NCBI GenBank assembly: GCA_025698895.1
Contig: JAILWO010000001.1
Coordinates: 345,001-409,000 of the forward strand
Direction: 5' to 3'
Length of the DNA: 64,000 nucleotides
Origin: Rhizobiaceae bacterium
Lineage (GTDB): Bacteria; Pseudomonadota; Alphaproteobacteria; Rhizobiales; Rhizobiaceae
Positions 57,275 through 64,000 of the stretch are shown here, piece after piece. The notes under the pieces are model-generated. The model saw nothing but the letters and a program-made list of their open reading frames with translations, had not been told where the DNA came from and did not search any database. The stretch's first letter is position 1. The number at the start of each line of letters is the position of its first letter. The position numbers and the translations under genes are program-made.

Positions 57275-58861
57275 TCAGGGAGCCGGCGTCCAGGGTTCGG
57301 GCTCATGATCCCGCTTCAGGTCGTAGAAGGCGTTCGCCGACACGCGTTGCCAGGGACCGGCCTCGCCATGCGGCCAAAGCACACGCAGCTCGGCTTCCGC
57401 GGCCGTTCCCAGGCCGAAATGTATCCAGCCGATTTGTCCACCCGCATGGCCGCCGCCGACCGTCACTTCCCGACGCTGGACGTGGTCTCCGGTCCTGACT
57501 TCGATCCAGGCTCCTGTGGCGTCGCGGTTATCGCCGTCCCCGGACAGCCGCAGCGAAATCCATCCGCCGGCCCCTTGGCTGGCGTTGCGCCAGAGCTCGG
57601 CTGGCTGATTGCGATTGACCACCACGAGATCGACGAGCCCATCGAGATTGAGGTCGGCCAACGCCCCGCCTCGACCCGTGCGCATCGAGGCGACACCGGC
57701 GCGGTCACCCGCTTCCACGAAAGTCCCATCGGCTTTCTGGAGCAGAAGGTTGTTGGGATCGTGCTGGGCGAAGTCCGGCATCTCCCAGACATTGCCCTTG
57801 GCGACAAAGAGGTCGGCCCGCCCGTCATTGTTGACGTCCTGAAACTCGGCGTGCCATGCCGTGCTCGGCTTGACCTCGCTGCCCGTATAGGGCCGATGCG
57901 CGGTCACGCCTGACGCAAAGGCGATGTCCTTGTAGTCCGGCGCGGGTTCATCGCCCCCTTGGGTGAGCGTCTGCAGCTTGTTGTCGGCCATCGAAGTGAG
58001 GAAATAGTCGGGATAACCGTCTCCCGTCACGTCGTGGCCGGCAATGCCCATGCCCCATATCTTGAGCGGCTTCCATCCTTCCTCGGCCGTATAGAGCACC
58101 GGCTTGCGACCGGGTTCGACGCGCCAGAGCTGCTCCTGCCCGCCCTTGTAGTATTCGCGGTCGTTGGAGACCCGCAGCGAGGGCGTGCCGGACCTGTTCC
58201 AGTCGGTGAACAGCATGGACAGCGTGCAGTAACTGGGTTTCAGCGCGCTCGGCGGGGCGAAGCGCCGTTCCCCGGATTCGGGCCGATGCAGCCGGTTGTC
58301 CGAGCAATTGCCCCACGGAAATGCTTCCTTGGCGCGATCGACATAGTTGCCGATGGCGATCGTCGGCCAGCCGGCGCCCTTCTCCCACGTGGCGGCGAAA
58401 GCAGTCGACCAGTCGTCGCCGCCATCGAAACCCCAGGCCTCATTGGCGCGCTCGAACCGGCATCCGCCCAGCCCGCGCATCAGCACGTTCTCTCCGACCC
58501 TGAGCAACGCCACGTCGACATGGCCGTCGCTGTCGATGTCGAGCGGCCAGGCGCCCGAGACCATGTTGAGCTCCAGCCCGCCCTCCGCGCGCTCGAAGGA
58601 AAGACGGCCGCCCGGCCGGCTCCCGTTGCGGAAGAACGAGGCCCGTTCCTGACCACCCGCCACGAGCATGTCCTGGAACCCGTCGTCGTTGCAGTCGAAA
58701 ACGGCTACACCGCCACCGACCATGAATTCCCATTCGCCAGCGAAGGTAGCATCCAGGCCCGAGGGCCCGGTTTCGTCGACGAAGCGGGGAAGCGCCGGCT
58801 CCTGTGCCGCCGCCGACGAGGCAAGCAGGAGACAGGACAGCACGGTTGCGGCGAAGCGCAT
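57275..58861 (-). CDS. Secreted CRTAC1/FG-GAP (VCBS-like) repeat protein with ASPIC/UnbV-type end
   Basis: A 528-residue exported protein (signal peptide about 1-19, SSAAAQ) built from FG-GAP beta-propeller repeats. Their calcium-binding loops are visible: FDCNDDGFQDMLVAGG, LDIDSDGHVDVALL, HDVTGDGYPDYFLTS, QDVNNDGRADLFVAKG, ADLNLDGLVDLVVVNR. The C-terminal 100 residues (NRDATGAWIEVRTG, VTVGGGHAGGQ, LRVLWPHGE) match the ASPIC/UnbV module of CRTAC1-like proteins. It starts 4 bp after the haloperoxidase-like gene, so the two secreted proteins are made together. Function unknown. Confidence 0.85.
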   Translation of the reverse strand: MRFAATVLSCLLLASSAAAQEPALPRFVDETGPSGLDATFAGEWEFMVGGGVAVFDCNDDGFQDMLVAGGQERASFFRNGSRPGGRLSFERAEGGLELNMVSGAWPLDIDSDGHVDVALLRVGENVLMRGLGGCRFERANEAWGFDGGDDWSTAFAATWEKGAGWPTIAIGNYVDRAKEAFPWGNCSDNRLHRPESGERRFAPPSALKPSYCTLSMLFTDWNRSGTPSLRVSNDREYYKGGQEQLWRVEPGRKPVLYTAEEGWKPLKIWGMGIAGHDVTGDGYPDYFLTSMADNKLQTLTQGGDEPAPDYKDIAFASGVTAHRPYTGSEVKPSTAWHAEFQDVNNDGRADLFVAKGNVWEMPDFAQHDPNNLLLQKADGTFVEAGDRAGVASMRTGRGGALADLNLDGLVDLVVVNRNQPAELWRNASQGAGGWISLRLSGDGDNRDATGAWIEVRTGDHVQRREVTVGGGHAGGQIGWIHFGLGTAAEAELRVLWPHGEAGPWQRVSANAFYDLKRDHEPEPWTPAP

Positions 58862-58865
58862 AATG

Positions 58866-60179
58866 CTATTCCCGCGTGACCAGTTTCGTCGCGTAGGCGC
58901 CCACGCACCGCCCCTGATCGAGGCCTCTTTCGATCGCCGCGCGGAAATGAATCCCGCCATAGAGCCGCGAGAGCGCCGCCTCTTCGGCGGCCGCCCAGAA
59001 ACTGTCATAGCGCCGGGACGCAAGCCCGTCCGCCTCATGAGTGTTGTCCTCGAACGAATAGCTGTTGCCGAACGCCGCTTCCAACACCTTGGCGGCGGCT
59101 CCCGACTGGGTGGAATGACCGCTCGGATATTCGGGAAAGGGTGGCGTGTTGAGGATCGGCTCCCAATCCGGATCGATGACGCGGCGGATATAGGTGACGG
59201 GTCGGACGAGATCGAAAGCGTATTTCTCGTGCCAGCACGCGATGAAGGAATCGGCGAGCGCCACACCCAGTCTCGCCAGCAGGTCGACCCTTTTCTCCAG
59301 ATCCGCTCCCTCCTCGTCCAGCACCTGCAGCGCGATCGACATCCAGTGGCCGGGCGGCGTCGGCGACAGCATCGGGTCGTCGGACCAGAAACGCGCGATG
59401 GCGCGCTGATCCTCGGTGAGATCGCGCACCGCGACGCGCACCTCCTCCGCCTCGCGCCGGAAGTCGGAGCCCTCTTCCTCGCTATAGGCTGGAGGCGGCG
59501 GCAGCGGACAGGCCGCTCCGTCAGGCATGGCGAAGGACCGGTTGCCGCCCCAGCCGGGCAAAAGCGGCACCTGCTGCTGCGCGATCAGGCTGGTGGGCGT
59601 CCAGTGCGCTGGATGCTTGACGGGCTGGTATTCAAGGGGGAAGCCCATGTTCTCGACGACGGCGCCGCCATCGGAGGCCGACCATTCGATCACATGCGCC
59701 GCGATCCTGTCGCCAAAGTCGGTGCTGCGCGCCACCACATCGGGGGCAACTCCATCGGCCGCGCGTTCCGCTGCCTGTTTCTCCATCGCACCCATCGCGC
59801 GCTGGCCGGTCGGGCCCGTGTTGGAGAAAAGATGTTTGGCGGCCGCCGCCATGGCCGCCTGGATGACGACGGCGTCGTCATAAGCGGCGTCCGGCTCGCG
59901 GGATGGCAGGCGCGACAGCGAATTGAGCTGTCCGGCCAGCGAGCGCATGCCCTTGCGTCCGGACGCGGTCGCCTCGTATGCGGCCACCCCCAGATAGGCG
60001 AAGGCCCGGCTGGCGACAGGCGGAGAGTAGGTCGGCGTGTGGCGGACCAGTTCGAGCACGAGCCGGTTCCAGTTTTCCAGCACGTCGATGGCACGCGCGT
60101 CGGCCCCGGCCGCATGCAGGGGCGATCCGGCCGAAACAAGCATGAATAGGACCGAAATGGCCCGCGCAAACCGGATCAT
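58866..60179 (-). CDS. Vanadium-dependent haloperoxidase-like (PAP2 superfamily) secreted enzyme
   Basis: A 437-residue exported protein (signal peptide ending near residue 23, SPLHAAG). The vanadate/phosphate-binding residues of the PAP2/vanadium peroxidase superfamily are all present. They are K319 and R326 (KYAFDLVRPVTYI), S353-G-H355 (YPSGHST), and R405 with H411 (SRLYGGIHFRAA). Family members either oxidise halides with hydrogen peroxide or act as phosphatases; these motifs do not separate the two. A phosphatase role would suit its place beside phoB. It is co-transcribed with the CRTAC1-like gene. Confidence 0.85.
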   Translation of the reverse strand: MIRFARAISVLFMLVSAGSPLHAAGADARAIDVLENWNRLVLELVRHTPTYSPPVASRAFAYLGVAAYEATASGRKGMRSLAGQLNSLSRLPSREPDAAYDDAVVIQAAMAAAAKHLFSNTGPTGQRAMGAMEKQAAERAADGVAPDVVARSTDFGDRIAAHVIEWSASDGGAVVENMGFPLEYQPVKHPAHWTPTSLIAQQQVPLLPGWGGNRSFAMPDGAACPLPPPPAYSEEEGSDFRREAEEVRVAVRDLTEDQRAIARFWSDDPMLSPTPPGHWMSIALQVLDEEGADLEKRVDLLARLGVALADSFIACWHEKYAFDLVRPVTYIRRVIDPDWEPILNTPPFPEYPSGHSTQSGAAAKVLEAAFGNSYSFEDNTHEADGLASRRYDSFWAAAEEAALSRLYGGIHFRAAIERGLDQGRCVGAYATKLVTRE

Positions 60180-60241
60180 CGGCTTCCTCCCCAACGGGCG
60201 GAGGTAAGCACGGCGCGGCCGATCGCTTCAAGTGCGGCGCT

Positions 60242-60931
60242 TCACGCCTCGCGGATGGCGTAGCCGGCGCCGCGGATGGTGCGGATGACGTCCGGCATCT
60301 TGCCGTTGTTGACGGCCTTGCGCAGGCGGCCGACATGGACGTCGACGGTGCGCTCGTCGATATAGATCGTCTCGCCCCAGACATTGTCGAGGAGTTGCGA
60401 GCGCGAGAAGACACGGCCCGGGTGCTGCATCATGAATTCAAGCAGGCGGAACTCGGTCGGCCCGAGCTTGATCTCGTTCTTGCGCCGGAAGACGCGGTGC
60501 GATTCGCGGTCGAGCGTGATGTCGCCGACCTTGAGCACCGACGACAGCACTTCGGGCTTCGAGCGCCGAAGCAGCGCCCTGACGCGGGCTATGAATTCCG
60601 GCGTGGAGAAGGGCTTGACCAGATAGTCGTCGGCGCCGGTGGACAGGCCGCGCACGCGGTCGCTTTCCTCGCCCCGCGCCGTCAGCATGATGACCGGCAG
60701 CCGCTCGGTCTCGGGCCGCATCCTCAGACGCCGGCACAGCTCGATACCGGAGACGGCCGGCACCATCCAGTCGAGCACGAGCAGGTCCGGAACGCTCTCC
60801 TGCAGCCGAAGTTCGGCTTCGTCGCCGCGATTGACGATCTCGACCTGGTAGCCTTCGGCTTCCAGGTTGTAGCGAAGAAGAACGCAGAGCGGCTCCTCGT
60901 CCTCGACCACCATCACCTTGGGTGCAATCAT
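60242..60931 (-). CDS. phoB: Phosphate regulon response regulator PhoB
   Basis: A 229-residue OmpR-type regulator. The receiver has phosphoacceptor D54 (LLVLDWMVPAVSG) and the ARGEESDRVRGLSTGADDYL switch region. The C-terminal winged helix (about residues 130-227) contains GPTEFRLLEFMMQHPGRVFS and the end RTIRGAGYAIREA. The TIYIDERTVDVHVGRLRKAV block is typical of PhoB. It is last in the pst-phoU-phoB operon, 19 bp after phoU. Its sensor kinase PhoR is not in the window. Confidence 0.96.
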   Translation of the reverse strand: MIAPKVMVVEDEEPLCVLLRYNLEAEGYQVEIVNRGDEAELRLQESVPDLLVLDWMVPAVSGIELCRRLRMRPETERLPVIMLTARGEESDRVRGLSTGADDYLVKPFSTPEFIARVRALLRRSKPEVLSSVLKVGDITLDRESHRVFRRKNEIKLGPTEFRLLEFMMQHPGRVFSRSQLLDNVWGETIYIDERTVDVHVGRLRKAVNNGKMPDVIRTIRGAGYAIREA

Positions 60932-60950
60932 CGTCGTCTCCGCGCCGGCC

Positions 60951-61652
60951 TCAAGCAGCCGAAACGGTTGTCTCGTCGACCTTGGGACGACTTGCGGGAA
61001 GCTGCCGCCCGGTCATGACGAAATAGGCGTTTTCGGCGATGTTGGTGACGTGGTCGCCGATGCGTTCGAGATTCTTGGCGCAGAACAGCAGATGCGTGCA
61101 TGCCGAGATGTTGCGCGGGTCCTCCATCATATAGGTGAGGAGTTCGCGAAACACGGCCGTGTAGTGGATGTCGATCTTCTCGTCGTTGGCGCGCAGCGTC
61201 TCCAGCGCTTCAGCGTCGCGCGCCACGTAAAGCTCGACCACGCGCCTCACCTGGTCGAGCACCAGATCCGACATGGTCTCGATCGAATGCGAGAGTGACT
61301 TCGGCGCCGAGGCCTGGCCCACCGCCGAGACGCGCTTGCCGATGTTCTTGGCCAGGTCGCCTACGCGTTCGAGATCGGCCGCCATGCGGATCGCGCCGAC
61401 GACGGAGCGCAGGTCCTGCGCCATGGGCTGGCGTTTCGCGATCAAGGTGATCGCCGCCTCGTCCAGTTCGCGCTGCTTGGCGTCCATCACCACGTCGTCG
61501 GAAATCACGCGCTGCGCGAGCGCATTGTCGGACCTCAGCAATGACCGCGTCGCGGCGTCGACCATCGACGCCCCCAGCCCGCCCATGTCGCGGATCAACC
61601 GGTCGATATGCTCCAGATCCTCGTCGAAGGAAGTGACGATGTGTTCGCCCAT
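60951..61652 (-). CDS. phoU: Phosphate transport/regulation protein PhoU
   Basis: A 233-residue protein made of two three-helix PhoU repeats. Metal-binding-type acidic motifs occur in ADLERVGDLAKNIGKR and KNLERIGDHVTNIAE. PhoU links the Pst transporter to PhoR and silences the Pho regulon when phosphate is ample. It sits between pstB (31-bp gap) and phoB (19-bp gap). Confidence 0.96.
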   Translation of the reverse strand: MGEHIVTSFDEDLEHIDRLIRDMGGLGASMVDAATRSLLRSDNALAQRVISDDVVMDAKQRELDEAAITLIAKRQPMAQDLRSVVGAIRMAADLERVGDLAKNIGKRVSAVGQASAPKSLSHSIETMSDLVLDQVRRVVELYVARDAEALETLRANDEKIDIHYTAVFRELLTYMMEDPRNISACTHLLFCAKNLERIGDHVTNIAENAYFVMTGRQLPASRPKVDETTVSAA

Positions 61653-61683
61653 GGTACCGTCCTTGTCCTCGTGCCGCCGCCGC

Positions 61684-62499
61684 TCAGCCGAACCGGCCGG
61701 TGATGTAGTCCTGGGTGCGCTTATCCTTGGGACTGGTGAAGATCAGGTCGGTGGGACCTTCCTCGACGAGATAGCCGAGATGGAAGAAGGCCGTGCGCTG
61801 CGAGACGCGGGCGGCCTGCTGCATGGAGTGGGTGACGATGACGATCGTGTAGTTCTCGCGCAATTCGTCGATCAGTTCCTCGACCTTGGCCGTCGCGATC
61901 GGATCGAGCGCCGAACAGGGCTCGTCCATCAGAATGACCTCGGGCGACACCGCGATGGCGCGGGCGATGCACAGGCGCTGCTGCTGGCCGCCGGACAGGC
62001 CGGTGCCCGGCTCGTGCAGCCGATCCTTGACCTCGTTCCACAAGGCCGCCTTCTGAAGGCTGGATTCGACGACCCCGTCGAGGTCGGCCTTGTTTTTCGT
62101 CAGGCCGTGGATCCTCGGCCCGTAGGCGACGTTCTCGTAGATCGACTTCGGAAACGGATTGGGCTTCTGGAACACCATGCCGACACGGGCGCGCAGTTCC
62201 ACGACATCGATCTTGGGATTGTAGATGTCCTCGTCATCGAGGGTGATCTCGCCCCCGACACGCGCGATGTCGATCGTATCGTTCATCCGGTTGAGACAGC
62301 GCAGAAAGGTGGACTTGCCGCAACCCGAGGGGCCGATAAGCGCCGTGACCTGGTTCTCCGGAATGTCGAGATCGACGCTGAACAGCGCCTGCTTCTCGCC
62401 GTAGTGGACGGTGACTTCCTTGCCGCGCATCTTGACGTCGGGTCCGTGGGTCATGGTGCCCAGCTTCTGCTCAATCGAGGTTTCGGTCAGCATGTTCAT
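61684..62499 (-). CDS. pstB: Phosphate ABC transporter ATP-binding protein PstB
   Basis: A 271-residue ATPase of the high-affinity phosphate importer. Walker A is [20 protein letters not shown], the signature is [14 protein letters not shown], and Walker B is [14 protein letters not shown]. The [20 protein letters not shown] block is specific for PstB. It begins 14 bp after pstA. Confidence 0.97.
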   Translation of the reverse strand: MNMLTETSIEQKLGTMTHGPDVKMRGKEVTVHYGEKQALFSVDLDIPENQVTALIGPSGCGKSTFLRCLNRMNDTIDIARVGGEITLDDEDIYNPKIDVVELRARVGMVFQKPNPFPKSIYENVAYGPRIHGLTKNKADLDGVVESSLQKAALWNEVKDRLHEPGTGLSGGQQQRLCIARAIAVSPEVILMDEPCSALDPIATAKVEELIDELRENYTIVIVTHSMQQAARVSQRTAFFHLGYLVEEGPTDLIFTSPKDKRTQDYITGRFG

Positions 62500-62513
62500 T
62501 GTCCTTTACCTCA

Positions 62514-63821
62514 TTACCAGCGGCGTTCGAAGCGCTGCCTCAGGAAGATCGCGATCGCGTTCATCACGACCAGGAAGCCGAGCAGCACGAGGATCGCCGC
62601 GGACGTGCGGGCCACGAAGCCGCGTTCGGGACTGTCGGCCCAGATGTAGATCTGCGTGGGAAGCGCGGTGGATGCCTCGAAGACGCCGGCCGGCGGGCTG
62701 GTGATGAAGGCATTCATGCCGATCAAAAGCAGCGGAGCCGTCTCGCCAAGCGCCTGGGCGAGGCCGATGATCGTGCCGGTCAGGATCGACGGCATGGCGA
62801 GCGGCAGGACGTGATGGAAAATCATCTCGTGCTTCGACGCGCCGATTCCCAGCGCCGCTTCGCGGATCGATGACGGGACGGACGGAAGCGCCGCGCGGGT
62901 CACGATGATGATCGTCGGCAGCGTCATCAGCGACAGCACCATGCCGCCAACGAGCGGCGCCGACCGTGGCAGCCCGAACCAGCCGAGGAAGACCGCGAGC
63001 CCCAGCAGGCCGAACACCACCGAGGGCACGGCCGCGAGATTGTTGATGTTGATCTCGATGAGATCGGTGAGCCGGTTCTTCGGCGCGAACTCCTCCAGAT
63101 AAATCGCCGCGGCTATCCCCACCGGGAACGAGATCAGGAAACAGACCAGAAGCAGCCAGAACGAGCCCGAGATGGCGCCGGCCAGACCGGCCAGCTCAGG
63201 AAAGCGGCTGTCGGCATTGAAGAACAGGCCCCAGTTGAACGGACGCGAGATCAGGCCTTGCTGCTCCAGCTGCTGGAAATATTCGACCTGCCTGTCGTTC
63301 ACCCGCCGCTGGTTTTCCGGCAGGTCGGTATTGACCTGACCCTTGGCAAGCTGGTCCAGCGGATCGGACATCGGAATGACGAAACGCGCGGGACCGTCAA
63401 GCAGTGACGGGTCGCGCAGCACCGCGTCGCGCACCAGGAACGGGGCGGATGAGGTGAACAGCCCAAAATAATCCCGCTGCTGGGGCGGAGCGAGATCCTC
63501 GCCCAACTGGGCGACAAGCGCGTCGCGCACGATGTTGCGCCAGTTCGCGCCCATGATGTCCGATCGGTCGATCTCGGCCTGCGACAGATCGATCTCGACG
63601 GTAGCCATCGTCTGGGTGAAGGCGCGGTAGCCGGTGAATGTCAGCGTGCCGATGAGCGTGGCCAGAAAGCCCAGCGCGAAAGCGATCGCCACCATGCCGT
63701 AGATCTGCAGCCTGCGGTCGGCCGCGTAGCGAGCCTTGCGACGGCCCGCCATCGCGCCCGACTTCCAGTCGACCGGCCCTGTCGGCGATGACGGCGTGAA
63801 ACTGTCGCTTACAGCAGACAT
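62514..63821 (-). CDS. pstA: Phosphate ABC transporter permease PstA (long form)
   Basis: A 435-residue permease subunit. The C-terminal part holds the binding-protein-dependent transport domain with its EAA-type loop (SSIREAALGIGASKHEMIFH) and about six membrane helices. The N-terminal part has one extra helix (about residues 37-60) and a soluble insertion of about 150 residues. The longer form, versus about 290 residues in E. coli, is usual in rhizobia as far as I recall. Its ATG overlaps the pstC stop by one base (TGATG). Confidence 0.94.
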   Translation of the reverse strand: MSAVSDSFTPSSPTGPVDWKSGAMAGRRKARYAADRRLQIYGMVAIAFALGFLATLIGTLTFTGYRAFTQTMATVEIDLSQAEIDRSDIMGANWRNIVRDALVAQLGEDLAPPQQRDYFGLFTSSAPFLVRDAVLRDPSLLDGPARFVIPMSDPLDQLAKGQVNTDLPENQRRVNDRQVEYFQQLEQQGLISRPFNWGLFFNADSRFPELAGLAGAISGSFWLLLVCFLISFPVGIAAAIYLEEFAPKNRLTDLIEININNLAAVPSVVFGLLGLAVFLGWFGLPRSAPLVGGMVLSLMTLPTIIIVTRAALPSVPSSIREAALGIGASKHEMIFHHVLPLAMPSILTGTIIGLAQALGETAPLLLIGMNAFITSPPAGVFEASTALPTQIYIWADSPERGFVARTSAAILVLLGFLVVMNAIAIFLRQRFERRW

Positions 63822-64000
63822 CAGTATCTCTCGCGATATTTGCGAACCGTCCGCAGCGCGATCAGGTTCAATCCAAGCGTGATGAGGAACAGCACCAAGC
63901 CGAGCGCGAAGGCGGCAAGCGTCTTGGGATTGTCGAACTCGCTGTCACCGATCAACAGCGTCACGATCTGAACCGTGACGGTCGTCACCGACTCGAACGG
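63821..64000 (-). CDS. pstC: Phosphate ABC transporter permease PstC, 3' end only
   Basis: Only the last 59 residues lie in the window; the gene runs off the right edge. The fragment has a periplasmic stretch (TLLIGDSEFDNPKTLAAFAL), a final membrane helix (about 20 residues, LGLVLFLITLGLNLIAL) and the end RTVRKYRERY, typical of PstC. Its stop overlaps the pstA start, so the two permease subunits are translationally coupled. Confidence 0.88.
   Translation of the reverse strand, partial: PFESVTTVTVQIVTLLIGDSEFDNPKTLAAFALGLVLFLITLGLNLIALRTVRKYRERY

Overview
The window is GC-rich, densely coded chromosomal DNA from an alphaproteobacterium. The gene set and order point to the order Hyphomicrobiales (Rhizobiales), probably a Phyllobacteriaceae/Mesorhizobium-like lineage. 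The evidence is the lysC-ptsP-prfA-prmC-DUF4167-clpB block, the ubiG/DUF1178/nitrilase/grxC/comF neighbourhood, the secA-parvulin-argJ-GNAT-mutT neighbourhood, and a NepR/EcfG/PhyR general stress response (GSR) locus, which is specific to alphaproteobacteria. I see no insertion sequence, prophage, CRISPR array, rRNA or tRNA gene. Family-level assignment is inference.

Layout. 0-9.8 kb: M23 peptidase, DHA2 efflux pump, L,D-transpeptidase, PiT phosphate carrier, NUDIX hydrolase, a TPR/helix-turn-helix regulator and a beta-propeller protein. 9.8-14.5 kb: FAD monooxygenase, small hypotheticals, a LuxR-type regulator and a secreted HExxH protein, with two copies of an intergenic hairpin repeat. 14.7-24.3 kb (minus strand): clpB, DUF4167, prmC, prfA, ptsP, lysC. 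24.5-29.8 kb: ubiG, an EamA carrier, DUF1178, nitrilase, grxC, comF, a methyltransferase and an orphan Flp pilin. 30.4-37.7 kb: mutT, GNAT, argJ, a frameshifted endonuclease/phosphatase gene, a parvulin and secA. 37.8-39.9 kb: a quinone/electrophile-type operon of MhqO-like dioxygenase, MhqD-like hydrolase and two tandem small GNATs.

40.1-52.5 kb is the most notable part: a general stress response island. It carries the regulators nepR-ecfG and divergent phyR, a single-domain receiver with the FATGY motif, two HWE histidine kinases and a Crp/Fnr regulator. Around them lie small membrane or envelope genes (PRC-barrel repeat protein, diacylglycerol-kinase-like enzyme, DUF883, holin-like, AI-2E exporter family, DUF1328, two small unknown proteins). 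Nine exact GGAAC-N16/17-CGTT motifs plus one near match lie in the correct orientation in front of these genes, including three back-to-back pairs. Several genes with no assigned function are therefore predicted members of the EcfG regulon.

52.6-57.3 kb: a xylose-type ABC importer (xylF-xylH-xylG) with a divergent ROK repressor and a perfect 21-bp palindromic operator candidate. 57.3-60.2 kb: a vanadium-haloperoxidase-like secreted enzyme paired with a CRTAC1/FG-GAP secreted protein. 60.2-64.0 kb: phoB, phoU, pstB, pstA and the 3' end of pstC, i.e. the phosphate-starvation system, with the rest of the operon beyond the window.
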